This document shows positions 24,635 to 32,747 of a DNA stretch of 64,000 nucleotides, piece after piece (positions within the stretch are counted from its first letter, which is position 1; every line of letters starts with the position of its first letter). A program made the position numbers and the translations under genes. Below the pieces are notes generated by a model. The model had not been told where the DNA came from. It did not search any database and saw nothing but the letters and a program-made list of their open reading frames with translations. The DNA comes from Patulibacter minatonensis DSM 18081 (lineage in GTDB: Bacteria; Actinomycetota; Thermoleophilia; Solirubrobacterales; Solirubrobacteraceae): NCBI RefSeq assembly GCF_000519325.1, contig NZ_KI912613.1:3570918-3634917 (forward strand), read 5' to 3'.

Positions 24635-26074
24635 GTGAGCCCCAGCTCCTCGTCCCGCGACGATGCGCTGCTCGCCCGCCTCGCCGCCGGGGACGAGGCG
24701 GCGTGGGACGCGATCGACCGTCGTCACCGTCCGGCGCTCCGGCGCTGGGCGGCGTCCCTGTCCCGTCCTGGCGTCGTCGACCCCGACGACGTCGTCCAGG
24801 ACGTGCTCGTCCGCGCGCACCGGGAGCTCGCGGGCGGGTTCGTCCCCGACCACCTGTCGGCCTGGTTGCACCGGATGGTCCGCAACGCCGCGATCGACGC
24901 CGTCCGGGCACGGGCGCGCCGGGTGGCGGATCCCCTGGACGATGCGCTCGTCGCCGACACCGGCGGAGGTCCGGACGTCGTGATCGTGCGCCGCGAGCGG
25001 CTGCGTCGCGTCATCGACGACGTCGCGCGCCTGCCGGACGCCCAGCGGCGCGCGCTCGTCGCGGTCGCGGTCGACGACCGGCCCGTCGAGGAGGTCGCGG
25101 ACGAGCTGGGGATCAGCGCCCCCGCCGTCCGCATGACCGTCCGTCGGGCCCGCGAGAACCTCGTCCGGACCGAGGAGGCCCGGGACGCCACGTGCGACCG
25201 GATCCGCGAGGTCCTGCACGACGCCCACGACCGCGGGCGCCGGCCGTCGGAGCAGGCCCGGCTGCACCTCCAGCACTGCTCCGACTGCCGCGCGTACCGC
25301 AAGGCGTTCCGCCGGGTCGACCGTCGCCTGCGGGTCCTCGTCCCACCGATCGTCCCGCTGGCCGGACTCCTCGGAGGGGGCGGGGTCACGGTCGGCGTGG
25401 TCGGCAAGTCGGTCGTCGCGGGCGTGCTCGCGGTGGCGGTCGCCGGCGGTGGCGTCCTCGTCGAACGACAGCACCAGAAGGGCCCCGGCGATCCGTCTCC
25501 CGTGACGCTGCAGGCGGGGATCGTCTCCGACCGAGAGGTCCGGCGTGGCGGGGCGCTGCCGCCCGGGACCTACGCGGTGACCGCCCGCGTCCGGCTGCCG
25601 GCCGGCGTCCCGGCGCGGGGGCAGCAGCGCGCGGTCACCCTGCGGTGCCCACCCGGCACCAGGACGAAGCAGATCATCTACCCGGCGAGCCCGAAGTCGT
25701 TCGACGTGGCGACGGACATCGACTCCAGGCTCGGGATCGGCGGGCCGACCCTCCGCCTGATCTTCGACGACCGGCGCCTGCCACGAGCACGGACGACACG
25801 CGTCGGCGCGCTGTGCCGACGACCGGACGGCGCGGGGTCGCTCGTCCAGCACCCGAGGCGGGCGCGCCCGGGAGAGGTCCCGATGACGACCGGCACGGGC
25901 TTCACGTACCTCCGTCGGCGTCCGGGCGGGGTCATGCGGGCCACGCTGTCGGCCTACGAACCCGTCTCCGTGATCCGGACGTCCCGCCGTGGCGGGTGGG
26001 TCTACGTCGCCGCGGACCTGCCCGGCGTCCGCGGATGGGTCCGCCTGTCCCAGCTGCGACCGGCGGGTCCGTGA
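24635..26074 (+). CDS. One-chain ECF sigma / zinc anti-sigma / membrane / SH3-like fusion
   Basis: The protein has 479 residues and a GTG start. Order: sigma region 2 (DDALLARLAAGDEAAWDAID, DVVQDVLVRAHREL, LSAWLHRMVRNAAIDAVRAR); region 4 (LPDAQRRALVAVAVDDRPVE, VADELGISAPAVRMTVRRAR); a zinc anti-sigma-type motif H211-x3-C215-x2-C218 (HLQHCSDC) with Cys187 upstream; one hydrophobic membrane segment at about 235-275; and about 200 extracytoplasmic residues ending in an SH3-like GWVYVAADLPGVRGWVRLSQL. Known actinobacterial ECF groups (ECF52/53-like) also fuse sigma to zinc-finger and membrane parts. A membrane-held, self-inhibited regulator is inferred; release would need proteolysis or a conformational switch. 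Confidence 0.85.
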   Translation: MSPSSSSRDDALLARLAAGDEAAWDAIDRRHRPALRRWAASLSRPGVVDPDDVVQDVLVRAHRELAGGFVPDHLSAWLHRMVRNAAIDAVRARARRVADPLDDALVADTGGGPDVVIVRRERLRRVIDDVARLPDAQRRALVAVAVDDRPVEEVADELGISAPAVRMTVRRARENLVRTEEARDATCDRIREVLHDAHDRGRRPSEQARLHLQHCSDCRAYRKAFRRVDRRLRVLVPPIVPLAGLLGGGGVTVGVVGKSVVAGVLAVAVAGGGVLVERQHQKGPGDPSPVTLQAGIVSDREVRRGGALPPGTYAVTARVRLPAGVPARGQQRAVTLRCPPGTRTKQIIYPASPKSFDVATDIDSRLGIGGPTLRLIFDDRRLPRARTTRVGALCRRPDGAGSLVQHPRRARPGEVPMTTGTGFTYLRRRPGGVMRATLSAYEPVSVIRTSRRGGWVYVAADLPGVRGWVRLSQLRPAGP

Positions 26075-26138
26075 CGGGACCGCGCCGCCTGCCGCTGGAC
26101 GACCGCGGCGGCGCGCTGATGCTGGATCGTGACGAAGC

Positions 26139-26169
26139 ACCTGCGGCCGCGGTGAACACGGCCGCAGGT
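26139..26169 (-). terminator. Terminator hairpin of ccr
   Basis: Stem ACCTGCGGCCG / CGGCCGCAGGT (11 bp) with a 9-nt loop, 4 nt beyond the ccr stop. Works in either direction for the two convergent genes. Confidence 0.75.
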
Positions 26170-26173
26170 CCGG

Positions 26174-27430
26174 TCAGACGCCGATCTCGCCCTTGATGGC
26201 GCCCGGGCCCTCGCCGGTGCGGCCCTCGTCCTCGGTCTTCGCGCCGACGAGGATGGCGATCTTGCCGGAGTGCTTGTTGTCGCGCATGAGCTGGTGGACG
26301 TTGGCGGTCTCCTCGAACCCGACCGTCTTCCAGAGCACCGGCTTGACCTTGCCCTCGGCGATGAGGGCGTTGGCCTTCATGCACTGGTAGGCGTTGGCGA
26401 AGTGGGAGCCGATGATCTCCTTCTGCTTCATCCAGAGGTACCGCACGTCGAAGTCGAGCGTGTAGCCCGACGTCGCGCCGCAGATGACGACCTTGCCGAA
26501 CGGCTTGACCGTGAAGACGGAGGTCGGGAACGTGGCCTTGCCGACGTGCTCGAAGACGACGTCGGGCGCGTCGCCGAGGAGCTCCTTGACCTTCTTGGAG
26601 AACGCGCGGGAGTGGCCGAAGCGCTCCTTCTCCTGCTCCGGCGTCTCGTCGCCGGTGCGCATCATGCCCTTGAAGTCGTTGCGGTTGATGTACCCGACCG
26701 CGCCGAGCTCCTTGACGAGCTCGCCCTTCTCGTCGGACGACACCACGCCGACGCACTCCGCGCCGGCGGCGAGGCAGAGCTGGATCGCGAAGACGCCCAG
26801 GCCGCCGGCGGCGCCCCAGATCAGGACCTTGTCGCCGGCCTTGATGGCGGCGCGGTCCATGAGCATGCGGTAGGCGGTGAAGTACGTCAGGCCGTAGGAC
26901 GCGGCCTCGGCCCAGGAGAGGTGCGCCGGCTTCGGGAGCAGCTGCTGCGCCTGGACCTTGCAGAACTCGGCGAAGGAGCCCCAGGTGGTCTCGTAGGCCC
27001 AGATCTTCTGCGACGGGGCGGCCATCGGGTCGAGGCCGTGGACCTCGACGTCCTCGTAGGACGCCTGGTTGCAGTGGATGACGACTTCGTCGCCGACCTT
27101 CCAGCGCGTGACGCCGTCGCCGACCTTCCAGACGATGCCCGACGCGTCGGAGCCGCCGATGTGGTGGCCGAACTCGGGGTGGTCGCCGTACTTGAAGACG
27201 GAGACGGGCTGGCCGAGGGCGGCCCAGACGTTGTTGAAGTTCACGCCGGCGGCCATGACCCGCACGACGACCTCGAACGCGCCGGGCTGCGGCACGTCGA
27301 CGGTCTCGAGCTGGATCGCGTCCTCGGGCTCGCCGAGGCGGTCTTCGCGGATCGCCCAGGCGGACATCGTCGCGGGCAGCTCCCCGGGGGCCGTGCGCGC
27401 GGTGTGCAGGTCTGTGAGGTCGACGGACAT
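26174..27430 (-). CDS. ccr: Crotonyl-CoA carboxylase/reductase
   Basis: The protein has 418 residues, within the family range. It converts crotonyl-CoA, CO2 and NADPH to (2S)-ethylmalonyl-CoA. This MDR-superfamily subfamily is recognised by GVNFNNVWAALGQPVSVF (with the Asn that binds CO2), GHHIGGSDASGIVWKVGD, YETTWGSFAEFCKVQAQQLL (Phe-Glu of the active site), IWGAAGGLGVFAIQL for NADPH, and IIGSHFANAYQ with the active-site His. It pairs with the MeaA-type mutase at 14698; other pathway genes are not in the window. TAGGGT lies 7 nt before the ATG. Confidence 0.95.
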   Translation of the reverse strand: MSVDLTDLHTARTAPGELPATMSAWAIREDRLGEPEDAIQLETVDVPQPGAFEVVVRVMAAGVNFNNVWAALGQPVSVFKYGDHPEFGHHIGGSDASGIVWKVGDGVTRWKVGDEVVIHCNQASYEDVEVHGLDPMAAPSQKIWAYETTWGSFAEFCKVQAQQLLPKPAHLSWAEAASYGLTYFTAYRMLMDRAAIKAGDKVLIWGAAGGLGVFAIQLCLAAGAECVGVVSSDEKGELVKELGAVGYINRNDFKGMMRTGDETPEQEKERFGHSRAFSKKVKELLGDAPDVVFEHVGKATFPTSVFTVKPFGKVVICGATSGYTLDFDVRYLWMKQKEIIGSHFANAYQCMKANALIAEGKVKPVLWKTVGFEETANVHQLMRDNKHSGKIAILVGAKTEDEGRTGEGPGAIKGEIGV

Positions 27431-27437
27431 CCGCGGA

Positions 27438-27443
27438 ACCCTA
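27438..27443 (-). promoter_or_regulatory. -10 element, leaderless start of ccr
   Basis: TAGGGT on the minus strand, 7 nt before the ATG at 27430. Confidence 0.6.
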
Positions 27444-27502
27444 CCCACAGTACGACCGGACCGGATGCCCGCCCGGCCCCCGTTGGAGAACCGCTGGGGG
27501 TG

Positions 27503-27931
27503 CTAGGGCAGCAGCAGCTCGCCGTCGGAGCTGCCGCGGGTCTTCCCGACCCGCAGCCGGGCGTCCTCGATCCCGGATCCGGCCTGCAGGCGCCAGGTCC
27601 CGCGGGTGACCGTGCCCTGGATGGCGGCGACGCCGCCGGGCGCGATCGGATCCTTGGTCGCGCGCGTCCGCCCGCCCGATCCGGAGGGCGCCAGGGTCGC
27701 CCGGACGGACTTCGTCGACTGGTTGCTGATGACGATCCGGACCGGACCGCCGCCGAGGCGCGCGGGGGAGATCGTGACGCCCTTGTCGGTGATGGCCGCG
27801 CTGACCTGGAGCGTCGCCGGAGGACGCGAGCCGTTCGGCTTGTCCTTCTGGTCGACGCGGCCGCAGCCGGTCAGGACGGAGCCGGCGACGACCGCGGTGC
27901 TCATGAGGACGATGGAACTGCGGGCGTGCAT
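27503..27931 (-). CDS. Small lipoprotein
   Basis: The protein has 142 residues. MHARSSIVLMSTAVVAGSVLTGC is a lipoprotein signal with lipobox VLTGC, so the mature Cys would be acylated and held on the outer face of the membrane. The rest is a beta-sandwich-like domain (GPVRIVISNQSTKSVRATLAP, GGVAAIQGTVTRGTWRL), reminiscent of cupredoxin-like or other small extracytoplasmic beta folds, but with no visible copper ligands. The gene lies between ccr and ygfZ in the same direction. Function unknown. Confidence 0.7.
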   Translation of the reverse strand: MHARSSIVLMSTAVVAGSVLTGCGRVDQKDKPNGSRPPATLQVSAAITDKGVTISPARLGGGPVRIVISNQSTKSVRATLAPSGSGGRTRATKDPIAPGGVAAIQGTVTRGTWRLQAGSGIEDARLRVGKTRGSSDGELLLP

Positions 27932-28066
27932 CGCTTCCGGGCTCTCCAGGTTCGGTCGCGGCAGGGGCCGCGGACGATCGGTCGCAACCCTACCCGAGGT
28001 CGCGTTCCGTGTCCGATCGATCTGCGACACCCGTCGAGCGGACGGTGCGCGCGCGGTCGCGGGACC

Positions 28067-29122
28067 TCAGGCCGAGACGTCGCCGCCGGCCCGGCGGAAG
28101 GGCAGGGCGACGACCCGCGCGGACGTGGGGCCGCCCTCGGCCGGCCGCAGCACCACGGTGTCCTCCGGCTCGATCTCCCGCCGCACGAGCGCCAGGGCGA
28201 TCGGTCCGAGGGCGGGGGAGTCGACGCAGGTCGTCACGCGACCGAGCTCGCGCCCGTCCCGGACGATCACGGTGCCGACCGGCACCGTGCGCTCCAGCTC
28301 GAGACCCCGCAGGTGCCGGTTGGGCCGGCCGCGCCAGTGCAGGCGCGCGACGGTCTCCTGCCCGACGTAGCACCCCTTCGTGAAGCTCACAGCCCGTTCG
28401 ACGATCCCGGCCTCGGCGGGCATGACGCTCTCGTCCATCTCGTGATGCAGGCGGGGACGGCCCGCCTCGACGCGCGTGACCTCCGCCGCGGAGGCGTCGA
28501 CCGGACGCGCGCCGTGCTGCTCGAGGGCCGACCGGACGGCGTCGGTGTCCGCGGCGGCGGGCAGCACGTCGACGCCCGCGGGCGTCCGGACGAGGCGGAC
28601 GGGGACCCCGTCGACGTCGGCGGCGACGGTCGCGTGCTCCTCGTCCGCGAGCGCCTCCGCCGCCGGGCCGAGCACGGACCCGGTGCGAGGTCCGGCCAGG
28701 GAGAGCAGCCCCAGCTGCAGCGTCCGCTTGTGCAGCTCGACGTCGAACCCGATCAGGTGACGGCGCAGGTGGTCGAACAGCGCCTGGAGCCCGCTGCGCT
28801 CGCACAGGAGCAGCAGCTCGACGTCGTCGGACGTCCCCACGTGCACGATCCGCAGGTCGGCGACGATCTTCCCCTTCGGCGTCAGGAGCGCCGCGTAGGT
28901 CCCCGTTCCGGGCTCGAGGGCCTCGACGTCCGCGGTGACCTGGCCGGTCAGGAAGGTGCGCGCCTCCGTGCCGGTCAGCGCGAGCTTCCCCGACGGGGAC
29001 CGGTCGACGAGGCCGGCGCCCTCGCGCAGGTCGCGGTAGCCGGCGGCGACGACCTCGGGGTCGGGGGGCTCGTCGGCCGGGGGCGCGGCCGGTGCGTCGT
29101 GGGTCTGGGGGACATCGGGCAC
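28067..29122 (-). CDS. ygfZ: Folate-binding protein YgfZ/CAF17 (Fe-S cluster assembly or repair)
   Basis: The protein has 351 residues and a GTG start with TACTGT 7 nt upstream. The signature SFTKGCYVGQETVARLHWRG (K-G-C-Y-x-G-Q-E) defines the family and supplies the Cys needed for function. LVDRSPSGKLALTGTEARTFLTGQVTADV is the GcvT-like folate-binding start, and the C-terminal barrel has RELGRVTTCVDSPALGPIAL. YgfZ uses tetrahydrofolate to help maintain certain Fe-S enzymes such as radical-SAM proteins. Cytoplasmic. The N-terminal Pro/Asp-rich ~30 residues are extra. Confidence 0.92.
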   Translation of the reverse strand: MPDVPQTHDAPAAPPADEPPDPEVVAAGYRDLREGAGLVDRSPSGKLALTGTEARTFLTGQVTADVEALEPGTGTYAALLTPKGKIVADLRIVHVGTSDDVELLLLCERSGLQALFDHLRRHLIGFDVELHKRTLQLGLLSLAGPRTGSVLGPAAEALADEEHATVAADVDGVPVRLVRTPAGVDVLPAAADTDAVRSALEQHGARPVDASAAEVTRVEAGRPRLHHEMDESVMPAEAGIVERAVSFTKGCYVGQETVARLHWRGRPNRHLRGLELERTVPVGTVIVRDGRELGRVTTCVDSPALGPIALALVRREIEPEDTVVLRPAEGGPTSARVVALPFRRAGGDVSA

Positions 29123-29129
29123 GTCTCCG

Positions 29130-29135
29130 ACAGTA
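29130..29135 (-). promoter_or_regulatory. -10 element, leaderless start of ygfZ
   Basis: TACTGT on the minus strand, 7 nt before the GTG at 29122. Confidence 0.6.
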
Positions 29136-29182
29136 GCGCCCGCCGATCCGGTTCCCGACGCAGGGCGTTCCGGACGATCATC

Positions 29183-29188
29183 TAGAGT
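29183..29188 (+). promoter_or_regulatory. -10 element, leaderless start
   Basis: TAGAGT, 8 nt before the ATG at 29197; divergent from the ygfZ promoter about 50 nt away. Confidence 0.5.
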
Positions 29189-29196
29189 GCAGGCCG

Positions 29197-29562
29197 ATGT
29201 CGCTCGCCAAGAACTTCCAGCGGGTCCTCGACTCCCTGCCCGACGACTGGTCGGACCTGTCGCTCGATCTGCGGATCGTCGACGAGGACCGCTACGTGGA
29301 GGCGGCCACGTACGTCACCACGACGTGCAACGCGCAGCCGTACTCCCGGCACGACTGGCACTGGCGGATCCTCGTCGCGCACCGGTTCGGCCACGCCGCG
29401 GCGCCGACCGCGGTGCTGTCGGCGCTGTCGCTGCTGGACCAGGCCGGGATCACGGGCGAGATCGTCGTGCGGGACGTCCGCGTCGGACGCGCCGAGGTGG
29501 AGCCGATGTGGGGGCGGGGAGAGACCGCCCGCCAGGAGTTCCGTCGGCTCCGCGCCCACTGA
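29197..29562 (+). CDS. Conserved hypothetical protein
   Basis: The protein has 121 residues, cytoplasmic. It begins MSLAKNFQRVLDSLPDDWSD and has alternating strands (LSLDLRIVDEDRYVEAATYV), a His/Trp-rich block (SRHDWHWRILVAHRFGH), a helix (PTAVLSALSLLDQAGI) and a final strand GEIVVRDVRVGRAEVEPMW. No known motif. The small neighbour at 29579 starts 17 nt after its stop, so the two form a probable operon, divergent from ygfZ. I cannot assign a function. Confidence 0.6.
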   Translation: MSLAKNFQRVLDSLPDDWSDLSLDLRIVDEDRYVEAATYVTTTCNAQPYSRHDWHWRILVAHRFGHAAAPTAVLSALSLLDQAGITGEIVVRDVRVGRAEVEPMWGRGETARQEFRRLRAH

Positions 29563-29578
29563 CGGCCGGGCGACGCAC

Positions 29579-29929
29579 GTGCGCATCGCCGTCGTGGTTC
29601 CCGATCTGCTGTTCGGGTCGCAGGCCATGGAGATCGTGAAGGCCGCCGGGCACGACCCGGAGCTGACGTCGGACATCGACGGGCTCGTCGAGCTCCTGGC
29701 GGCGGAGGACTTCGCCGCCATCGTCGCCGACCTGAGCGTCGACGGGGTCGAGCGGGCCGAGGCCATCGCCGACGTCCGGCCCGCCGGCGTCCCGGTGCTG
29801 GCGTGCTTCCCGCACGTCGAGCCCGAGGTCCGCTCCGTCGCGCTCGAGGTCGGGCTGGACCAGGTCGTCCCGCGCTCGCGCCTGGCGCGCGAGGGCGGGG
29901 CCCTGCTGAACGCCCTGCTCGACGCCTAG
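29579..29929 (+). CDS. Receiver-like protein without phosphorylation site
   Basis: The protein has 116 residues and a GTG start. The alternating beta/alpha pattern (RIAVVVPDLLFGSQAMEIVK, FAAIVADLSVDGVERAEAI, GVPVLACFPHVEPEVRSVAL, GLDQVVPRSRL) is that of a response-regulator receiver domain. In place of the usual Asp-Asp pair there is a VPD near the first strand; D appears after the third strand (VADLS), and the conserved Lys is replaced by Arg in VPRSRL. It is probably a pseudo-receiver that binds another partner. No output domain. Confidence 0.6.
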   Translation: MRIAVVVPDLLFGSQAMEIVKAAGHDPELTSDIDGLVELLAAEDFAAIVADLSVDGVERAEAIADVRPAGVPVLACFPHVEPEVRSVALEVGLDQVVPRSRLAREGGALLNALLDA

Positions 29930-30008
29930 GGGACCGGGGCGGGCCCCGCCCCGAGCGTCCCGACGCCGGCCGTGCCGAACGTCGGCGAGGCTCGGGGCAC
30001 CCGCGGGC

Positions 30009-31112
30009 TCAGCTCCCCGGCGCCTTGCTCCAGACCATCGCGTCGACGTCCGGCGCCTTCTTCGTGATGCCGACCTTCGCCTCCCAGGTCGCCCACGTGC
30101 GCAGCTCGGCACGGGGGAGCGTGCCGGTCCGGCCGACCTGGTCGACGAAGGCCGGCTTGACCGCGGCGAGCTGCTGCTCGGTGGTCGCCGGATCGATGCT
30201 CTTGTCGCCCGACCCGCTGCGCAGGGCCTTCACCGCCTCGTCGTCCTGGCCCTTCGGGGTCGACGCGACGGCCTCGTAGCCGGCGGCGCTCGCCCGGGCG
30301 AACGCGAGGACGTCGTCGCCGCGGGACGCCAGCGTCTTCGGCGTGGCGACGATCAGCAGCTCGGGGTAGACCGGCGCGCCGTAGGCGTCGAGGCGGAAGA
30401 CGTGGGTCTTCGGCCGTCGGGCGGTCAGGGCGACGCCCTCCGCGTTCCAGAACCCGATCGCCGCGGCGACCTTGCCGCTGAGCACCGACGGGACGGCCTC
30501 GAAGCCGATCGTCGCACGCTCGACCTGCTTCGGATCGCCACCGTCGCCGCGGACGATCTGGTCGAGCGCCGCGTCGTCGCTGGGCAGGCCGGTGACGCCG
30601 ACCCTCTTCCCCTCGAGGTCGCGCGGCCGGCGGACGCCCGGCGACGCCAGGACCGCGGCGAGCGGCCGCTGCACGAGCGCGCCGACGGCCACGAGGTCCG
30701 CGCCGTCCTGCCGCGCCAGCGCGACGTCGTGGATGTCCATGACCGCGAGGTCGGTCTTGCCGGCCGCGAGGAGCTTCGCCCCGTCCGCGCCGGAGCCCGG
30801 GATCCGGATCTGCACCTTCAGCCCCGCCTTGCGGAAGAGCCCGCGCTCCTGCGCCACGTAGAGGCCCGTGTGGACCGCGTTGGGCGCGAAGTCGAGGGTG
30901 AGGCTGAGCGGCCGTGACGCGGCGCCGGGCTCGGTCGTCGCGCCCCCGGCCGTGCGCGTGCCGGTGCTCCCGCCGTCGGAGCCCCCGCAGCCCGCCAGCA
31001 GGCCGGCGCTCACCGCGAGCGCCGCCAGCCGGACCACCGTCCCCGTCGATCGTCGGCGGGACGCCGATCGGACGAGGGTGGCCGGGCTCCGGGGGTCCTG
31101 CGATCCAGACAT
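30009..31112 (-). CDS. ABC transporter substrate-binding lipoprotein, NMT1/ThiY-like
   Basis: The protein has 367 residues. The signal ends in the lipobox LLAGC (about residue 43). The mature domain starts LSLTLDFAPNAVHTGLYVAQ, the NMT1/ThiY wording; then KVQIRIPGSGADGAKLLAAG, DLAVMDIHDVALARQDGADL and DLEGKRVGVTGLPSDDAALD. Relatives bind HMP/thiamine precursors, sulfonates or nitrate. The ligand cannot be told by eye. No permease or ATPase gene lies within 10 kb on either side, so the partner is elsewhere or the protein has another role. CACCCT lies 7 nt before the ATG. Confidence 0.88.
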   Translation of the reverse strand: MSGSQDPRSPATLVRSASRRRSTGTVVRLAALAVSAGLLAGCGGSDGGSTGTRTAGGATTEPGAASRPLSLTLDFAPNAVHTGLYVAQERGLFRKAGLKVQIRIPGSGADGAKLLAAGKTDLAVMDIHDVALARQDGADLVAVGALVQRPLAAVLASPGVRRPRDLEGKRVGVTGLPSDDAALDQIVRGDGGDPKQVERATIGFEAVPSVLSGKVAAAIGFWNAEGVALTARRPKTHVFRLDAYGAPVYPELLIVATPKTLASRGDDVLAFARASAAGYEAVASTPKGQDDEAVKALRSGSGDKSIDPATTEQQLAAVKPAFVDQVGRTGTLPRAELRTWATWEAKVGITKKAPDVDAMVWSKAPGS

Positions 31113-31451
31113 GGCACACAGGGTGGCGGACCGGGGGATCCGGCGGCTTGACGGCCGGTTGAATGAAGCGAGCTGCTCTGAGCCGGCCAGTTCCGGACGA
31201 CGATCACTCCGTCCATCGGAACTCGTCACTGAAGGTCCTGCTTCAGAACCTCGAACAACCCGACCCGTGTCTTCGAGAAATCGGGCCTCGATTCGGCGAC
31301 TCAGCGCGCATCTCGGCTCTAGCAAGATGCTCATGGACGCACAAGCAGGCCTACGCGTCCAGTTTTCCGGCGAGGTCGATATTGCTGCCCGGGTGGCTGG
31401 TACCTTGCTCGCCGCTGTCCACTCGGCAGTTCTCTTACCAGGAGTAGTTGT
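31113..31451. other. Lower-GC gap of 339 nt before the secreted protein
   Basis: No convincing gene. The stretch contains AT-rich words (e.g. GGTTGAATGAAG, CAGTTTTCC, GATATTGC) rare elsewhere in the window, and leads into the equally low-GC gene at 31452. AGGAG at about 31440 is its ribosome binding site. I see no repeat ends or tRNA remnant that would mark an insertion boundary. Confidence 0.5.
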
Positions 31452-32450
31452 ATGCGTAGAAGTGTTGTGGTCGCCTTCGTTGCGACGTCCTTGGCGATCG
31501 GAGTCGCACAGTCGGCGTCGGCGGATGTTCGCCGCGGAGGCGTCGATGACCCAGTCGGCGATAGCACCGGCGGGGCGACTAGGGACATCACGCGGTTCGC
31601 GGCCAGTTACGACCAGAACGGCAGGATCTACGGCAACGTCACGTTCGCAGCGCCGTACGATCCCGCGCAGCCGTCGTTTGTGTCGATGAAGTTCGCGTCG
31701 ATCGACGGATCGACGTGTGGCGGCGTCAGTGCGAGCCTGTTCGGGTTCCAAGACTCCGCGTCGCCTATTTTCACGATTGATGGCGTCCGTGGAACCGGTT
31801 CTGGATTCGGGACGCAGCTGGACACCACGAGCGTGGCGTTCTCGGCGACCAACTCACAGTTGGCGAATCGCGACTGGAAGTGCGTGACCGTCACGGTGTC
31901 GCCGAAGGACGGCGACGGGACGATTTCTGATCAGCTCACCGGACCGCTGTACTTCGATGGGTTCGCTCCCGACAGCGACGGTGACGGCGTCGCAGACAGC
32001 ATCGACAAGTGCCCGACGGTCGCCGCACCCGGCACCGCCGACGGGTGCGTCCCGCCGGCCACGACGCCTGCTCCGACGCCTGGGGGCGGCTCAGGTAGCG
32101 GCACCGCGCCGGCCACCACGACGGCGTCGGCAACGTTCAAGGCTTTGAAGACCGTGAAGCGCGGGAAGTCCACGGCGCTGCGTCTGACGGTGAAGAACCC
32201 GACGTCCGCGCTGATCAAGGGCGTGAAGGTCATGTTCACCGCCCCAAAGAACACGACGTTCAAGAACGGCAAGAAGCGGTCGAAGACCGTGACCGTCGCC
32301 CTCGGAGACATCGGTGTCGGAAAGACCAAGACGGCATCCGTGACGGTCCAGACGACCAAGAAGTCGAGGAAGTCCTCGACGATCGCAGTCAAGGTGCAGC
32401 CGACTGGATTGAAGAGCACGAAGGTGTCAGTGCCCCTGAAGACCCGCTGA
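31452..32450 (+). CDS. Secreted protein with thrombospondin type 3 calcium motif, lower-GC island
   Basis: The protein has 332 residues. MRRSVVVAFVATSLAIGVAQSASA is a Sec signal, preceded by AGGAG. Residues about 25-170 are a beta domain with DITRFAASYDQNGRIYGNV. DSDGDGVADSIDKCP (about 175-190) is a thrombospondin type 3 / dockerin-like calcium loop. After a Pro/Thr/Gly linker, the C-terminal ~110 residues form a CARDB/DUF11-like beta domain (ALRLTVKNPTSALIKGVKVM) rich in Lys and Thr. Codons use A/T third positions far more than neighbours, suggesting recent gain or a different expression class. Surface role inferred. Confidence 0.75.
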   Translation: MRRSVVVAFVATSLAIGVAQSASADVRRGGVDDPVGDSTGGATRDITRFAASYDQNGRIYGNVTFAAPYDPAQPSFVSMKFASIDGSTCGGVSASLFGFQDSASPIFTIDGVRGTGSGFGTQLDTTSVAFSATNSQLANRDWKCVTVTVSPKDGDGTISDQLTGPLYFDGFAPDSDGDGVADSIDKCPTVAAPGTADGCVPPATTPAPTPGGGSGSGTAPATTTASATFKALKTVKRGKSTALRLTVKNPTSALIKGVKVMFTAPKNTTFKNGKKRSKTVTVALGDIGVGKTKTASVTVQTTKKSRKSSTIAVKVQPTGLKSTKVSVPLKTR

Positions 32451-32475
32451 GATCCAACCGCCCGCAAGAGAGTCG

Positions 32476-32494
32476 CCGCCGCGCACTGCGGCGG
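32476..32494 (+). terminator. Terminator after the low-GC secreted protein
   Basis: Stem CCGCCGC / GCGGCGG with 5-nt loop, followed by TGGGTTTCGTCGGTTT: the most T-rich terminator tail in the window. Confidence 0.7.
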
Positions 32495-32735
32495 TGGGTT
32501 TCGTCGGTTTCCGCGCCTTGAAGGTCTTCCGGAACAGTCGAGACGGCGCTGCGAGCGACAAGCGGTGAAGCGTCGCTGAGCAGTGGACCGTCAACGTGTC
32601 CCAGCGAAGTCTGCGGCAGCGCCGCGGGGCTTCGCGCTCAAGCCAGCGACCGGTCGGATGCGATCGGCCGGCCGGCCGGCCCGGGCAAGTCGACTCGAGG
32701 GTTCTGTGTCAACCCGCGCCCGCGGCCCCAGTCGT

Positions 32736-32741
32736 TACGGT
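32736..32741 (+). promoter_or_regulatory. -10 element, leaderless start of greA
   Basis: TACGGT, 6 nt before the ATG at 32748. Confidence 0.65.
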
Positions 32742-32747
32742 GGTGTG

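Noticed and set aside
26270-29185. Plus-strand frame of 971 codons opposite ccr and ygfZ
   Set aside because: Antisense shadow of ccr, the lipoprotein and ygfZ; composition Asp/Val/Gly/Arg only.
32583-32747. Longer GreA from 32583
   Set aside because: No similarity to GreA before the ATG at 32748, where a TACGGT hexamer and the coiled coil begin.
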